From NCBI GenBank assembly GCA_965223235.1, contig CBDCVV010000022.1, positions 124,001-188,000 on the forward strand: a DNA stretch of 64,000 nt. Direction: 5' to 3'. Made by a program: the position numbers and the translations under genes. The stretch is from UBA2589 sp965223235. GTDB taxonomy: Bacteria; Gemmatimonadota; Gemmatimonadetes; Longimicrobiales; Gaopeijiaceae. The notes below the pieces were generated by a model, which did not search any database, was not told the origin of the DNA, and worked only from the letters and a program-made list of their open reading frames with translations. This document shows positions 62,037 through 64,000 of this stretch, piece after piece (position 1 is the first letter of the stretch; each line of letters begins with the position of its first letter).

Positions 62037-64000
62037 GTGACCAAGAGGTCGCTACCCAAAGGTCAGATTCTCGGCGATCGCTACCGGATCGAGGAAGAGA
62101 TCGGCGAGGGAGGGATGGCTACGGTCTACCTTGCCGAAGATCTCAAGCACGGTCGCCGCGTCGCTGTTAAGGTCTTGAAACGCGACGTCTCCGAGGCCGT
62201 GGGCGCGGAGCGCTTCCTTCGAGAGATCGAGATCGCGGCGTCCTTGACGCACCCTCGGATCCTGCCGCTGCACGATTCGGGCGCCAGCGACCGACTCCTG
62301 TACTACGTGATGCCGTACATCAAGGGAGAGTCGCTCGCCGACCGTCTTTCCGACCACGGCCCTCTCCCCGTTGACGAGGCCACCCAGATCTTCCGCCAGA
62401 TCGTCGACGCCCTGGGCGCTGCCCACGAGCACCGCGTCGTGCATCGAGACGTGAAACCCGGGAATGTGCTACTGACCGGCGGTCACGCTCTCGTCGCCGA
62501 CTTCGGTGTAGCTCGCCCGATTGGGGAGGGTCCGGAGGAACACCGGCTCACCTCTATGGGGGTGGCGATGGGTACTCCCCTGTACATGGCGCCAGAGCAA
62601 GCCGCAGCCGAAAGCACCACCGACCATCGGGCAGACATTTTTGCTGCCGGAGCGGTGGCGTATGAAGTGCTGACTGGTACCGCTCCTTTCGAGGCACCCA
62701 CCCTACAAGGCGTGTTCAGTGCTCTGATGACACGCACCCCTGATTCGCCGCACGCGCTCCGACCCGAAGTACCGGAGCGGTTGAGCGACCTGATCATGGC
62801 CTGCTTGGCGAAGGATCCCGCAGAGCGGCCGCAATCCACGACCGCGGTACTCGCCCGCCTCGACGACTTCCCGACCGCCGAGCGGAGTCGTGTTGACGCC
62901 GGGGTCGACGGTCGTTGGGAGGCTTCGCGCCACCTCGTCGTGGCCGCGGCGGGGCTCGTGCTGGCGACCGCCGCCTTTGCGGGTTGGCGCTTCTACGAGC
63001 GGTCAAGCGAGCGAGACTGGGCTCTGAGCGAGGCGCTGCCCGAGATTGGGCGCCTGGTCCAAGAACACGAGTGGGCCGAAGCCGCACAGCTGGCGCTCCG
63101 AGCCGAAGACGTGCTCGGAAGCCACCCCACGCTGGAGCGATACGAACCACTCCTGACCTCGCCATACCGCATCGAAACGGACCCGGAGGGCGCTCAGATC
63201 TCGTACCGGCCCTATGGGAGCGACGAGGCATGGGCTTCGTTGGGGACGAGCCCGTACGAATCAGAGCACTTCCCGATCGGGGCTTACCACTTTCGTCTCG
63301 AGCTCGACGGGTACGAGACCCTCGATGTCGTCCGATCGCTGACCTCGTCCTCCATGATCACTGAGATTCGGAACACGGGCTTCGAGTATCTAGAGGACCC
63401 CAGCTACGTCGTTCGAGTGCAGCTTCCCCCGGAGGGGTCGATCCCCGAAGGAATGGTCCCGGTGTCGGGGGGTCTGTACGGCACCGTGCCGGTAGCGGGC
63501 TTCCAGCCCGTCCAACCCACCCCACTCTCCAGCTACTTCATAGACCGCACGGAGGTGACCAACGCATCGTATGCCGAGTTCGTTTCGGGCGACGGATACA
63601 CGAACTCGTCTCACTGGGCAGCGCCCTTCATGGTGGACGGGAGTGAAGTCCCGTTTGCGGATGCGATAGCCACACTCACGGACAGTACAGGTCGTGCCGG
63701 CCCCGCCGGCTGGACGCTTGGCCTCCCACCGACGGGCGAGGGCGACTTTCCGGTCCGCGGAGTCAGTTGGTACGAAGCCGCCGCCTACTGTTCGTGGAAG
63801 GGTCGGGAGCTACCGACACTCTTCCATTGGGCGCGAGCGGCGATACCCAGCACCGACGTGTGGATGCCCTTTCACCCCGAGCTGGCTTCGGCATCGAACT
63901 TCGGCGGAGAGGGCCCTATCGCGGTCGGGTCGTCCTCCGCTCCAGGCATCTCGGGGGCCGAGGATCTAGCAGGGAACGTCCGCGAATGGGTCTCGACACA
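62037..64000 (+). CDS. Ser/Thr kinase fused to FGE-sulfatase domain (3' truncated by window edge)
   Basis: Open from GTG 62037 to the window end, 654 codons seen. The PknB-type kinase domain covers ~10-275: P-loop IGEGGMATVYLAED, VAVKVLK lysine, HRDVKPGNVLL, DFGVARP, APEQAAAESTTDHRADIFA. One TM helix follows near 302-322 (HLVVAAAGLVLATAAFAGWRF). The periplasmic side has a PEGA-like segment (YRIETDPEGAQISYRPYGS) and then a formylglycine-generating-enzyme/sulfatase-modifying domain (YFIDRTEVTNASYAEFV, PVRGVSWYEAAAYCSWKGRELPTLFHWARAA, EDLAGNVREW). The kinase would sense through the outer domain. FGE-type domains here are usually binding modules. The N-terminal kinase wording is characteristic of Gemmatimonadota. 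Confidence 0.92.
   Translation, partial: MTKRSLPKGQILGDRYRIEEEIGEGGMATVYLAEDLKHGRRVAVKVLKRDVSEAVGAERFLREIEIAASLTHPRILPLHDSGASDRLLYYVMPYIKGESLADRLSDHGPLPVDEATQIFRQIVDALGAAHEHRVVHRDVKPGNVLLTGGHALVADFGVARPIGEGPEEHRLTSMGVAMGTPLYMAPEQAAAESTTDHRADIFAAGAVAYEVLTGTAPFEAPTLQGVFSALMTRTPDSPHALRPEVPERLSDLIMACLAKDPAERPQSTTAVLARLDDFPTAERSRVDAGVDGRWEASRHLVVAAAGLVLATAAFAGWRFYERSSERDWALSEALPEIGRLVQEHEWAEAAQLALRAEDVLGSHPTLERYEPLLTSPYRIETDPEGAQISYRPYGSDEAWASLGTSPYESEHFPIGAYHFRLELDGYETLDVVRSLTSSSMITEIRNTGFEYLEDPSYVVRVQLPPEGSIPEGMVPVSGGLYGTVPVAGFQPVQPTPLSSYFIDRTEVTNASYAEFVSGDGYTNSSHWAAPFMVDGSEVPFADAIATLTDSTGRAGPAGWTLGLPPTGEGDFPVRGVSWYEAAAYCSWKGRELPTLFHWARAAIPSTDVWMPFHPELASASNFGGEGPIAVGSSSAPGISGAEDLAGNVREWVST

Noticed and set aside
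1..64000. tRNA, rRNA, insertion sequences, CRISPR arrays, riboswitches
   Set aside because: Nothing with the needed structure or motifs was recognised by eye; a dedicated search (tRNAscan-SE, Infernal, ISfinder) could still find small ones.

Overview
The window reads as a high-GC bacterial chromosome segment, most likely from Gemmatimonadota. This is inferred from gene content, not from a marker gene. The pointers are a PadR plus duplicated FtsX-type permease pair (ADOP architecture), a Ser/Thr kinase with the N-terminal wording typical of that phylum (GGMATVYLAEDLKHGR), very many secreted peptidases and lipoproteins (S9, M14, met-zincin, chymotrypsin-like), and a DUF1592/DUF1552/ankyrin trio. 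No rRNA, tRNA, CRISPR array, insertion sequence or prophage was seen. Coding density is high, many neighbours share ATGA/GTGA/TGATG overlaps, and several gene ends carry long GC-rich hairpins.

Layout. 1-9.4 kb: partial NUDIX hydrolase, RNA m5C methyltransferase with a GroES-like co-chaperonin, CNT nucleoside transporter, an atypical gamma-glutamyltranspeptidase relative, ADOP permease with its PadR regulator, and a coiled-coil protein with a Phe-Asp repeat. 9.6-16.6 kb: secreted unknown, SoxC-like molybdoenzyme with its cytochrome c, TPR protein, membrane protein, amidohydrolase. 16.6-25.6 kb: an apparently complete quinohemoprotein amine dehydrogenase (QHNDH) locus in the order qhpG-A-D-C-B-F-E, preceded by an FmdB-like small protein. 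25.7-35.9 kb: Tat-exported FMN hydroxy-acid oxidase with a CxxCH motif, Sel1 protein, YhbY, an aldo-keto reductase/RidA fusion with an amino-acid permease, an RND exporter with a lipoprotein, and a holin-like membrane protein. 36-46 kb: lipoprotein hydrolase, FKBP isomerase, S9 peptidase, a three-fold repeat protein, serine hydrolase, nadA and nadC. 46-55 kb: giant M14 carboxypeptidase, a chymotrypsin-like protease with a stand-alone copy of its own N-terminal domain, and a met-zincin protease. 55-64 kb: DUF1592-DUF1552-ankyrin operon, a secreted unknown, and a Ser/Thr kinase with a C-terminal FGE-sulfatase domain cut by the window edge.

The most coherent system is the QHNDH locus. A small subunit (QhpC) carries every residue needed for three Cys-to-acid thioether bonds and the cysteine tryptophylquinone cofactor. 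Beside it are the radical-SAM crosslinking enzyme (QhpD), the flavin Trp hydroxylase (QhpG), the subtilisin-like leader peptidase (QhpE), the ABC exporter (QhpF), the dihaem alpha subunit (QhpA) and the beta-propeller subunit (QhpB). Together they would make a periplasmic primary-amine dehydrogenase. The nearby amino-acid permease with its AKR-RidA fusion and the periplasmic hydroxy-acid oxidase could fit amine or amino-acid catabolism, but that link is inference only.
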